Below the pieces are notes generated by a model that had not been told where the DNA came from, did no database searches, and saw only the letters and a program-made list of their open reading frames with translations. From NCBI RefSeq assembly GCF_051014445.1, contig NC_135134.1, positions 9,577,672 to 9,641,671 on the forward strand: 64,000 nucleotides of DNA, in the 5' to 3' direction. This DNA is from Colletes latitarsis. Its lineage: Eukaryota; Arthropoda; Insecta; Hymenoptera; Colletidae. Every line of letters begins with the position of its first letter. Position 1 is the first letter of the stretch. Made by a program: the position numbers and the translations under genes. This document shows, piece after piece, positions 1 to 11,971 of the stretch.

Positions 1-2815
1 ACATTACTACGTGATCCAAAACCACACAAAACCAAGGATCTGGCCAACAAGAATGCGAATAATGCGAAAGTACGAGCCTGATGATTGCAAATACCAGACG
101 TAACCTAGACCTAACCGGTGTTATCCTCTAAAATATTGACCGAAACCATGTTTAATTGACTGTCACAGTGTGGTACCACATTAATACCTGATCCTAACCA
201 GAAAAAGAGCCCAGGATCTGACCAACAAGTATGCGGAAAATGCGAAAGTATGAGCCAGGTGATTGCAAATACCAGAACTAACCCAGACATAACCGGCGTT
301 ATCCTCTAAAATATTAATCGCATCCCAGCTTAATTGACTGTGTCGGTGTGGTACCACATTACTACGTGATCCAAACCAGAAATAGGCCAGGATCTGGTCA
401 ACAAGTATGCGAAATATGCGAAAGTACGAGACAGATGATTGCAAATACCAGACCTTACTCCGACATAACTGGCCTTATCCTCTAAAATAGTAATTGCAGC
501 CCCGTTTAATTGACAGTTTCGTTGTGGTACCACATTACTAGGTGATCCAAATCAGAAATAGGCCAGAATCTGGTCAACAAGTATGCGAAATATGCGAAAG
601 TATGAGACAGATGATTGCAAATACCAGAACTAACCCAGACATAACCGGCGTTATCGTCAAAAATATTCATCGAATCCAGGTTGAGGTGACTATCTCAATG
701 TGGCACCACATTAATACGTGATCCTAACGAGAAAAGAACCCAGGATCTGGCCAATAAGTATGCGAAAAATGCGAAAGTATGAGCTAGATGATGGCAAATA
801 CCAGACCGAACCCGGACCTAACCGGTGTTTTCCTCTAAAATATTCATCGAATCCAGGTTGAATTGACTACTTCAGTGTGCCACCACATTAATACGTGATA
901 CTAACGAGAAAAGAACCCAGGATCTGGCCAAGAAGTACGTGAAATATGCGAAACTATGAGGGAGCTGATTGCAAGTACCAGACGTAACCCAGACCTAACC
1001 GGTGTTATCCTCTAAAATATTGATCAAAAGCAGGCTTAATTGACTGTTCCAGTGTGGTACCACTTTTCCACGTGATGCAAACCAGAAAAAGCCTAGGATC
1101 ACGCCATTGAAGTATGCGAAATATGTGAAACTATGAGCTACATGGAGGCAAATACCAGACCTAACCCAGACATAACCGGCCTTATCCTCTAACATATTAA
1201 TTGCAACCAGGTTTAGTTGAGTGCTTCGTTGTGGTATCACTTTACTACGTGTTCCAAACCAGAAAAAGCCCAGGATCTGGCCATTCAAGTATGCGAAAAA
1301 TGCGAAAGTATGAGCTAGATGATGGCAAATACCAGACCTAACACGGACCTAACCGGTGTTATCCTCTAAAATATTCATCGAATCCAGGTTGAATTGACTA
1401 CTTCAGTGTGCCACCACATTAATACGTCATCCTAACGTGAAAAGAACCCAGGATCTGGCCAAGAAGTATGCGAAAAATGCGAAAGTATGAGGGAGATGAT
1501 TGCATATATCAGACGTAACCCTGACCTAACCGGTGTTATCCTCCAAAATATTGATCAAAAACAGGCTTAATTAACTGTTCCAGTGTGGTACCACTTTTCC
1601 ACGTGATGCAAACCAGAAAAACCCAGGATCTGGCCAACAAGTATGCGAAAAATGCGAAAGAACGAGCCAGATGATTGCAAATATCAAACGTAACCCTGAT
1701 CTAACAGGTGTTATCCCTTAAAATATTTACCGAAAACAGGCTTAATTGACTGTTTCAGTGTGGTACCAACTTTCTACGTAATGCAAACCAGAAAAAACCC
1801 AGGATCTGGCCATTCAAGTATGCGAAATATGCGAAAGTATGAGCTAGATGAAGGCGAATTACAGACCTAACCGAGACATAACCGGCCCTATCCTCTAAAA
1901 TAGTAATCGCAGCCAGGTTTAATTGACTGCTTCGTTGTGGTACCACATTACTAGGTGATCCAAATCAGAAATAGGCCAGGATCTGGTCAACAAGTATGCG
2001 AAATATGCGAAAGTATGAGACGGATGATTGCAAATACCAGAACTAACCCAGACATAACCGGCGTTATCCTCTAAGATATTAATCTGAATCAGGTTTAACT
2101 GACTCTTTCGGTGTGGTACCACAACACTACGTGATCCAAACGAGAAAAGACCCAGGATCTGGACAACAAGTATGCGAAAAATGAGAAAGTATGAGCCAGA
2201 TGATTGCAAATACCAGAACTAGCCCAGACATAACCGGCGTTTTACAATGAAATATTAATCGAAAACAGGTATAATTGACTATTTCAGTGTGGTACCACAT
2301 TACTACATGATCAAAACCAGAAAAAGCCCAGGATCTGGCACATTCAAGTATGCGAAATATGTGAAAGTATGAGCTAGATGAAGGCGAATACCAGACCTAA
2401 CCCTGACATAACCGGCCTTATCCTCAAAAATATTATTCGCAGCCAGGTTTAATTGACTGTTTCGTTGTGGTACCACATTACTAGGTGATCCAAATCAGAT
2501 TTCGGCCAGGATCTGGTCAACAAGTATGCGAAATATGCGAAAGTATGAGAGAGCTGATTGCAAACACCAAACGTAACCCAGACATAACCGGCGTTATCAT
2601 CTAAAATATTAATCGCATCCAGGTTTAATTAACTGTTTCGGCGTGGCACCACACTACTACGTGATCCAAACCAGAAAAAGCCTAGGATCTGGCCAACAAG
2701 TATGCGAAAAATGCGAAAGTATGAGCCAGATGATTGCAAATACCAGAACTAACCCAGACATAACCGGTGTTATCCTCTAAAATATTCATGGAATCCAGGT
2801 TGAGTTGACTATTTC

Positions 2816-3166
2816 AGTGTGGCACCACATTAATACGTGACCCTAACGAGAAAAGTACCCAGGATCTGGCCAAAAGTACGCGAATTTTGCGAAACTATGA
2901 GGTAGATGATTGCAAATGCCAGACGTAACCCAGACCTACCCGGTGATATCCTGTAAAATATTCATCGAATCCAGGTGGAAATGACTATTTGTGTGTGGCT
3001 CCACATTAATATGTGATCCTAACGAGAAAAGTACCCAGGATCTGGCCAAAAGTACGGGAATTATGCGAAACTATGAGACAGATGATTGCAAATGCCAGAC
3101 GTAACCCAGACCTACCCGGTGATATCCTGTAAAATATTCATCGATTCCAGGTTGAATTGACTGTTT
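2816..3166. repeat. Single-monomer tandem duplication, 175-bp offset
   Basis: Two adjacent monomers share the unusual string 'gaaaagtacccagg' (2850 and 3025), 'ggccaaaagtacg', 'caaatgccagacg' and 'ggtgatatcctgtaaaat'. They differ from each other at only a few sites. This 175-bp variant reappears near 8450, 11340 and 17790, with 'aacctatgaggcag', so it was later carried into the large domain A unit. Confidence 0.75.
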
Positions 3167-3649
3167 CAGTGTGGGCACCACATTTCTACATGATCGAAAC
3201 CAGAAAAAGCCGAGGATCTGGCCAACAAGTATGCGAAATTTGCGAAACTATGAGGCAGATGATGGCAAATACCAGACCTAACACAGACATAACCGGCGTT
3301 ATCCTCTAAAATACTAATCGCAACCAGGTTTAATTGACTGCTTCGGTGTGGTACCACTTTACAACGTGATCCAAACCAGAAATGACCCAGGATCTGGCCA
3401 ACAAGTATGCGAAAAATGCGAAAGTAAGAGCCAGATCATTGCAAATACCAGACGTAACCCAGACTTACCCGGTGATATCCTGTAAAATATTCATCGAATC
3501 CAGGTCAAATTAACTGTTTCAGTGTGGCACCACATTTCAACGTGATCGAAACCAGAAAAAGCCCAGGATCTGGCCATTCAAGTATGCGAAAAATGCGAAA
3601 GTATGAGATAGATGATGGCATATACCAGACCTAACCCAGACCTAACCGG

Positions 3650-5450
3650 TGTTATCCTCTAAAATATTCAACGAATCCAGGTTGAGTTGACAATTTCAGA
3701 GTGGCACCGCATTAATACGTGATCCTAACGAGAAAAGAACCCAGGATCTGGCCAAGAAGTATGCGAAGTATGCGAAAGTATGCGGCAGATGATTACAAAA
3801 ACCAGACGTAACCCAGACCTAACCCGTGTTATCCTCCAAAATATTCATCGAATCCAGGTTGAGTTGACTGCTTCGGTGTGGTACCAGATTACTACGTGAT
3901 CCAAACCAGACAAAACCCAGGATCTGGCCAACAAGTATGCGAAAAATGCGAAAGTATGAGCCAGATGATTGCAAATACCAGAACTAACCCAGACCGCCCC
4001 GGCGTTATCCTCTCAAATATTAATCGGAATCAGATACAATTGACACTTTCGGTGTGGTACCACATTACTGGATGATCCATACCAGAAAAAGGCCAGGATC
4101 TGGTCAACAAGTATGCGACATATGCGAAAGTATGAGACAGATGATTGCAAATACCAGAACTAAACCAGACATAACCGGCGTTATCCTCTAACATATTCAG
4201 CGAATCCAGGTTGAGTTGACTGCTTCGGTGTGGTACCACATTACTACGTGATCCAATCCAGACAAAACCCAGGATCTGGCCAACAAGTATGCGAAAAATG
4301 CGAAAGTATGAGCCAGATGATTGCAAATACCAGAACTAACCCAGACCTAACCCGTGTTATCCTCTAAAATATTCATCGAATCCAGGTTGAGTTGACTGCT
4401 TCGGTGTGGTACCACATTACTACGTGATCCAAACCAGAAAAAGCCCACGATCTGGCCATTCAAGTATGCGAAAAATGCGAAAGTATGAGCCAGATGATGT
4501 CATATACCAGACCGAACCCAGACATAACCGGCGTTATCCTCTAAAATATTCATCGAAAACTGGTTTAATTGGCTGTTTCAGTGTGGTACCACTTTACTAC
4601 GTGATCGAAACCAGAAACAGCCCAGGATCTGGCCATTCAACTATGCGAAAAATGTGAAAGTATGAGATAGATGATGGCATATACCAGACCTAACCCAGAC
4701 CTAACCGGTGTTATCCTCTAAAATATTCATCGAATCCAGGTTGAATTGACCGTTTCAGTGTGGCACCACAATTCTTCGTGATCGAAACCAGAAAAAGCCC
4801 ACGATCTGGCCATTCAAGTATGCGAAAAATGCGAAAGTATGAGTTAGATGATGGCATATACCAGACCTAACCCAGACCTAACCGGTGTTATCCTCTAGAA
4901 TATTCATCGAATCAAGGTTGAGTTGACAATTTCAGAGTGGCACCGCATTAATACGTGATCCTAACGAGAAAAGAACCCAGGATCTGGCCAAGAAGTATGC
5001 GAAATATGCGAAAGTATGCGGCAGATGATTGCAAACACCAGACGTAACCCAGACCTAACCCGTGTTATCCTCTAAAATATTCATCGAATCCAGGTTGAGT
5101 TGACTGCTTCGGTGTGGTACCACATTACTACGTGATCCAAACCAGACAAAACCCAGGATCTGCACAACAAGTATGCGAAAAATGCAAAAGTATGAGTTAG
5201 ATGATGGCATATACCAGACCTAACCCAGACCTAACCGGTGTTATCCTCTAGAATATTCATCGAATCCAGGTTGAGTTGACAATTTCAGAGTGGCACCGCA
5301 TTAATACGTGATCCTAACGAGAAAAGAACCCAGGATCTGGCCAACAAGTATGCGAAAAATGCGAAAGTATGAGCCAGATGATTGCAAATACCAGAACTAA
5401 CCCAGACATAACCAGTGTTATCCTCTAAAATATTCATCGAATCCAGGTTG
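3650..5450. repeat. Local duplication marked by 'gcaccgcattaat'
   Basis: The monomer opening 'gttgagttgaca' followed by 'gagtggcaccgcattaat' starts at 3681, 4917 and 5270. The offsets are 1236 bp (7 monomers) and 353 bp (2 monomers). The flanking monomers are shared for part of the distance, so a stretch was duplicated and then partly overwritten. Nothing else is in this stretch. Confidence 0.65.
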
Positions 5451-7411
5451 AGTGGACTATTTCTGTGTGGCACCACATTAATGCGTGATCCTAACCAGAA
5501 AGGAACCCAGGATCTGGCCAAAGAGTATGCGAAAGATGCGAAAGTATGACGCAGATGATAGCAAATGCCAGACGTAACCCAGACCGCCCCGGCGTTATCC
5601 TCTTAAATATTAATCGGAATCAGATTCAATTGACACTTTCGGTGTGGTACCACATTACTGGATGATCCAAACCAGAAAAAGGCCAGGATCTGGTCAACAA
5701 GTATGCGAAATCTGCGAAAGTATGAGACAGATGATGGCATATACCAGGAGTAACCCAGCCCTACCCGGTGATACCCTCTAAAATATTCATCGAATCCAGG
5801 TTGAATTGACTATTTCTGTGTGGCGCCACATTAATATGTGATCCTAACGAGCAAAGAACCCAGGATATGGCCAACAAGTATGCGAAAAATGCGAAAGTTT
5901 GAGGGAGCTGATTGCAAATACCAGACGTAACCCAGACCTACGGGTGATATCGTCTAAGATATTGATCGAAACCAGGTTTAATTGAATGTTTTGGTGTGCT
6001 ACCACTTTACTACGTGATCCAAACCTGGAACAGCCCAGGATCTGGCCATTCAAGTATCCGGAATTTGCGAAAGTATGAGCTAGATGATGGCAAACACAAG
6101 AACTAATCCAGACATAACCGGCGTTATCCTCTAAAATACTAATCGCAACCAGGTTTAATTGACTGCTTCGGTGTGGTACCACTTTTCAACGTGATCCAAA
6201 CCAGAAATGACCCAGAATCTGGCCAACAAGTATGCGAAGAATGCGAAAGTATGAGCCAGATGATTGCAAATACCAGAACTAACCCAGACCAAACCGGTGA
6301 TATCCTCTAAAATAATCTTCGAATCCAGGTTGAATTATCTATTTCTGTGTGGCACCACATTAACACGTGATCCTTACCAGAAAAATACCCAGGATCTGGC
6401 CAACGAGTATACGAATGATGCGAAAGTATGAGCAAGATGATTGCAAATACCAAAAACTAACCCAAACATAACCGCAGTTTTCCAATAAAATATTAATCGA
6501 ATCCAGGTTGAATTGACTATTTCAGTGTGCCACCACATTAATACGTGATCCTATCGAAAAATGAACCCAGTATCTGGCCAACAAGTATGCGAAAAATGCG
6601 AAAGTATGAGCCAGATTATTGCAAATACCAGACCTAACACAAACCTAACCGGCGTTATCCCCTAAAATATTAATCACAACCCGGTTGAAATGACCGTTTC
6701 GGCGTGGTACCACATTACTACGTGATCCAAACCAGGAAGAACACACGATCTGACCAACAAGTATGCGAAAAATCCGAAAGTATGGGACAGATTGTTACAA
6801 ATACCAGACCTAACACAAACCTATACGGTGTTATCCTCTAAAGAATTGATCAAATCCTGGTTTGATTGACGGTTTCAGTGTGGTACCACATTACTACCTG
6901 ATTCAAATCAGAAAAAGCCCAGGATCTGGCCAACAAGAATGAGAAAAATGTGAAAGTATGAGCTAGATGGTGGCAAATACCAGACCTAACCCAGGCATAA
7001 CCGGCGTTCCCCTCTAAAATATTAATCGGAATCAGGTTTTATTGACTATTTCAGTGTGGTGCCACTTTACTACGTGATCCAAACCAGAAAAAGGACATGA
7101 TCTGGCCATTCAAGTATGCGAAAAATGCGAAAGTATGAGGCAGATTATTGCAAATACCAGACGTAACCCAGACATAACCGGCGTTATCCTCTAAAATATT
7201 AATCCCAACCAGGTATAATTGACTGTTTCGGTGTGGGACCACATTACTACGTGATCCTGACCAGAAAAAAACTCAGAATCTTGCCAACAAGTATGCGAAA
7301 AATGCGAAAGTTTGAGACAGATGATTGCAAATACCAGACGTAACCCGGATCGAACCGGTGTTATCCTCTAAAATATTGGTCGAAACCACCTTTAGTTGAC
7401 TATTTCAGTGT

Positions 7412-7712
7412 GGTACCACTTTCATACGTGATCCTAACCAGAAAAAAACCCAGGATCTGGCCAACAATTATGCAAAAAATGCGAAATTATGAGCCAGATG
7501 ATTGCATATACCAGACCGAACACAAACCTGTACGGTGTTATCCTCTTACTACGTGATTCAAATCAGAAAAACCCCAGGATCTGGCCAACAAGTATACCAA
7601 AAATGCGAAAGTATGACCATGATGATTACAAATACCAGACGTAACCCAGACCTAACCGGTGTTATCCTCTAAAATATTGATCGAACCCAGGTTGAATTGA
7701 CTATTTCAGTGT
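7412..7712. repeat. Monomer pair with 52-bp deletion, copy 1
   Basis: At 7541 'tcctct' runs straight into 'tactacgtgatt'. A normal monomer has 52 more bases between them, including the whole palindrome. The span from one GGTACC to the next is therefore 301 bp rather than about 352. The left half of this copy ('ctttcatacgtgatcctaacc') differs from the other five copies, so it joins the deletion to a different upstream monomer. This is recombination, or the ancestral form. Confidence 0.85.
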
Positions 7713-8772
7713 GGTACCAGATTAATGCGTGATCCTAACCGGAAAAAAACCCAGGATCTGGCCAACAAGTAAGCGAAGGATGCGAAAGTATAAGCCAGAT
7801 GATTGCAAATACCAGAACTAACCTAGACATAACCAGCGTTATTCTCTAAAATATTAATCGGAACAAGGTTTAATTGACTGTTTCAGTCTGGTACCACTTT
7901 ACTACGTCATCCAAACCAGAAAAAGGACAGGATCTGGCCATTCATGTATGCGAAAAATGCGAAAGTATGAGCCAGATTATTGCAAATACCAGACCTAACA
8001 CAAACCTAACCGGCGTTATCCTCTAAAATATTAATCGGAACAAGGTTTAATTGACTGTTTCAATGTGGTACCACATTACTACGTGATCCAAACCAGGAAG
8101 AACACAGGATCTGACCAACAAGTATGCGAAAGATGCGAAAGTATGAGCCAGATGATTGCAAATACCAGACCTAACACAAACCTAACCGGTGTTATCCTCT
8201 AAAATATTAGTCGGAACAAGGTTTTATTGACTGTTTCAGTGTGGTACCACTTTACTACGTGATTCTAACCAGAGAAAGCCCAGGATATGGCCATTCAAGT
8301 ATGCGAAAAATGCGAAACTATGAGCTAGATAATGGCAAATACCACACTTAACCCTGACCTAACCGGTGTTATCCTCTAAAATATTCGTCGAATCCAGGTT
8401 GAGTTAACCATTTCAGTGTGGCACCACGTTAACACGTGACCCTAACGAGAAAAGTACCCAGGATCTGGCCAAAAGTACGCGAATTATGCGAACCTATGAG
8501 GCAGATGATTGCAAATGCCAGACGTAACCCAGACCTACCCGGTGATATCCTGTAAAATATTCATCGAATCCAGGTTGAATTGACTGATACAGTGTGGTAC
8601 CACTTTCATACGTGATCCTAACCAGAAAAAAAACCAGGATCTGGCCAAAAAGTATGCGAAAAATGCGAAAGTATGAGCCAGATTATTGCAAATACCAGAC
8701 CTAACACAAACCTAACCGGCGTTATCCTCTAAAATATTAATCGCAACCAGGTTTAAATGACGGTTTCGGCGT

Positions 8773-9072
8773 GGTACCACATTACTACGTGATCCAAATC
8801 AGAAGGAACCCAGGATCTGGCCAACAATTATGCAAAAAATGCGAAATTATGAGCCAGATGATTGCATATACCAGACCGAACACAAACCTGTACGGTGTTA
8901 TCCTCTTACTACGTGATTCAAATCAGAAAAACCCCAGGATCTGGCCAACAAGTATACCAAAAATGCGAAAGTATGACCATGATGATTACAAATACCAGAC
9001 GTAACCCAGACCTAACCGGTGTTATCCTCTAAAATATTGATCGAACCCAGGTTGAATTGACTATTTCAGTGT
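8773..9072. repeat. Monomer pair with 52-bp deletion, copy 2
   Basis: The same deletion junction lies at 8901. The GGTACC-to-GGTACC distance is exactly 300 bp. The left half carries 'ccaaatcagaaggaaccc' and 'acaattatgcaaaaaatgcg'; the right half carries 'aagtataccaaaaatgcg' and 'gaccatgatgattac'. An open frame of 77 codons crosses the junction but is a by-product of the deletion. Confidence 0.9.
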
Positions 9073-9781
9073 GGTACCAGATTAATGCGTGATCCTAACC
9101 GGAAAAAAACCCAGGATCTGGCCAACAAGTAAGCGAAGGATGCGAAAGTATAAGCCAGATGATTGCAAATACCAGAACTAACCTAGACATAACCAGCGTT
9201 ATTCTCTAAAATATTAATCGGAACAAGGTTTAATTGACTGTTTCAGTCTGGTACCACTTTATTACGTGATCCAAACCAGAAAAAGGACAGGATCTGGCCA
9301 TTCAAGTATGCGAAGAATGCGAAAGTATGAGGCAGACTATTGCAAATACCAGACGTAACCCAGACCTAACCGGTGTGATCATCTAAAATATTAATCGCAA
9401 CCAGGTTGAAATGACTGTTTCGGTGGGGTACCACATTACTACGTGGTCCAATCCAAAAAAAGCCCGGGATATGGCCATTCAAGTATGCGAAAAATGCGTA
9501 AGTATGTGCTAGATGATGGCAAATACCAGACCTAACACAGACATAACCGGCGCTTATCCTCCAAAATATTACTCGGAACCAGGTTTAATTGACTGATACA
9601 GTGTGGTACCACTTTCATACGTGATCCTAACCAGAAAAAAAACCAGGATCTGGCCAAAAAGTATGCGAAAAATGCGAAAGTATGAGCCAGATTATTGCAA
9701 ATACCAGACCTAACACAAACCTAACCGGCGTTATCCTCTAAAATATTAATCGCAACCAGGTTTAAATGACGGTTTCGGCGT

Positions 9782-10081
9782 GGTACCACATTACTACGTG
9801 ATCCAAATTAGAAGGAACCCAGGATCTGGCCAACAATTATGCAAAAAATGCGAAATTATGAGCCAGATGATAGCATATACCAGACCGAACACAAACCTGT
9901 ACGGTGTTATCCTCTTACTACGTGATTCAAATCAGAAAAACCCCAGGATCTGGCCAACAAGTATACCAAAAATGCGAAAGTATGACCATGATGATTACAA
10001 ACACCAGACGTAACCCAGACCTAACCGGTGTTATCCTCTAAAATATTGATCGAACCCAGGTTGAATTGACTATTTCAGTGT
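9782..10081. repeat. Monomer pair with 52-bp deletion, copy 3
   Basis: The junction is at 9910, 1009 bp right of copy 2, and the span is again 300 bp. It lies close to the left edge of the first large unit copy. It has private changes, 'ccaaattagaagg' and 'gatgatagcatat', relative to the other copies. Confidence 0.9.
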
Positions 10082-11671
10082 GGTACCAGATTAATGCGTG
10101 ATCCCAACCGGAAAAAAACCCAGGATCTAGCCAACAAGTAAGCGAAGGATGCGAAAGTATAAGCCAGATGATTGCAAATACCAGAACTAACCTAGACATA
10201 ACCAGCGTTATTCTCTAAAATATTAATCGCAACAAGATTTAACTGACTGTTTCAGTCTGGTACCACTTTACTACGTGATCCAAACCAGAAAAAGGACAGG
10301 ATCTGGCCATTCAAGTATGCGAAAGATGCGAAAGTATGAGCCAGATTATTGCAAATACCAGACCTAACACAAACCTAACCGGCGTTATCCTCTAAAATTT
10401 TAATCGGAACAAGGTTTAATTGACTGTTTCAATGTGGTACCACATTACTACGTGATCCAAACCAGGAAGAACACAGGATCTGACCAACAAGTATGCGAAA
10501 AATCCGAAAGTATGGGACAGATTGTTACAAATACCAGACCTAACACAAACCTATACGGTGTTATCCTCTAAAGAATTGATCAAATCCTGGTTTGATTGAC
10601 GGTTTCAGTGTGGTACCACATTACTACCTGATTCAAATCAGAAAAAGCCCAGGATCTGGCCAACAAGAATGAGAAAAATGTGAAAGTATGAGCTAGATGA
10701 TGGCAAATACCAGACCTAACCCAGGCATAACCGGCGTTCCCCTCTAAAATATTAATCGGAATCAGGTTTTATTGACTATTTCAGTGTGGTGCCACTTTAC
10801 TACGTGATCCAAACCAGAAAAAGGACAGGATCTGGCCATTCAAGTATGCGAAAAATGCGAAAGTTTGAGACAGATGATTGCAAATACCAGACGTAACCCG
10901 GATCGAACCGGTGTTATCCTCTAAAATATTGGTCGAAACCAACTTTAGTTGACTATTTCAGTGTGGTACCACTTTCATACGTGATCCTAAACAGAAAAAA
11001 ACCCAGGATCTGGCCAACAAGTATGCGAAAGATGCGAAAGTATGAGCCAGATGATTGCAAATACCAGACCTAACACAAACCTAACCGGCGTTATCCTCTA
11101 AAATATTAGTCGGAACAAGGTTTAATTGACTGTTTCAGTGTGGTACCACTTTACTACGTGATTCTAACCAGAGAAAGCCCAGGATATGGCCATTCAAGTA
11201 TGCGAAAAATGCGAAACTAGGAGCTAGATAATGGCAAATACCACACTTAACCCTGACCTAACCGGTGTTATCCTCTAAAATATTCGTCGAATCCAGGTTG
11301 AGTTAACCATTTCAGTGTGGCACCACATTAACACGTGACCCTAACGAGAAAAGTACCCAGGATCTGGCCAAAATTACGCGAATTATGCGAACCTATGAGG
11401 CAGATGATTGCAAATGCCAGACGTAACCCAGACCTACCCGGTGATATCCTGTAAAATATTCATCGAATCCATGTTGAATTGACTATTTCAGTGTGGTACC
11501 ACTTTCATACGTGATCCTAACCAGAAAAAAAACCAGGATCTGGCCAAAAAGTATGCGAAAAATGCGAAAGTATGAGCCAGATTATTGCAAATACCAGACC
11601 TAACACAAACCTAACCGGCGTTATCCTCTAAAATATTAATCGCAACCAGGTTTAAATGACGGTTTCGGCGT

Positions 11672-11971
11672 GGTACCACATTACTACGTGATCCAAATCA
11701 GAAGGAACCCAGGATCTGGCCAACAATTATGCAAAAAATGCGAAATTATGAGCCAGATGATTGCATATACCAGACCGAACACAAACCTGTACGGTGTTAT
11801 CCTCTTACTACGTGATTCAAATCAGAAAATCCCCAGGATCTGGCCAACAAGTATACCAAAAATGCGAAAGTATGACCATGATGATTACAAATACCAGACG
11901 TAACCCAGACCTAACCGGTGTTATCCTCTAAAATATTGATCGAACCCAGGTTGAATTGACTATTTCAGTGT
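11672..11971. repeat. Monomer pair with 52-bp deletion, copy 4
   Basis: The junction is at 11800, with a 300-bp span. It has 'cagaaaatccccagg' where copies 2 and 3 have 'cagaaaaaccccagg'. Only copy 6, exactly 6432 bp away, shares that change, which ties these two together by descent. Confidence 0.9.

Larger units (their letters stand above)
1..6600. repeat. Domain A, divergent monomeric zone
   Basis: Neighbouring monomers differ at many sites and no long block recurs at a fixed offset. The palindrome is often altered (for example GGCACC at 702). Typical variants are 'ctaacgagaaaagaaccc' and 'ggttgaattgac'. Only short local duplications are visible, listed separately. The zone reads as older or less recently homogenised satellite than the rest of the window. 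There is no gene in it. Confidence 0.75.
6600..9739. repeat. Domain A zone that shares blocks with the large unit
   Basis: Blocks here recur in the large unit to the right. The marker 'aagaattgatcaaatcctgg' at 6841 recurs at 10571 (offset 3730) and 17003. The marker 'ggtcgaaacca' at 7378 recurs at 10931 (offset 3553). The 177-bp difference between those offsets means one monomer (about 7110-7290) is missing on the right. A second block, about 8200-9440, recurs at about 11100-12340 with offset 2899. It carries 'gattctaaccagagaaag' (8261 and 11160) and 'ccggtgtgatcatctaaa'. Confidence 0.75.

Noticed and set aside
1060..1075. CACGTG (G-box-like) motif
   Set aside because: It occurs in a few domain A monomers through a single-base change from 'tacgtg' and has no promoter context.
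3626..3647. Telomere-like 'cctaaccc' strings
   Set aside because: They are part of the 11-bp doublet 'cagacctaacc' and never form a run of telomere units.
8771..9004. A 77-codon frame repeated almost unchanged at 8771, 9780, 11670, 16212 and 18102
   Set aside because: Its conservation follows from recent duplication of the whole block, and its length comes from the 52-bp deletion that removes a stop-bearing stretch. The DNA outside the frame is equally conserved.
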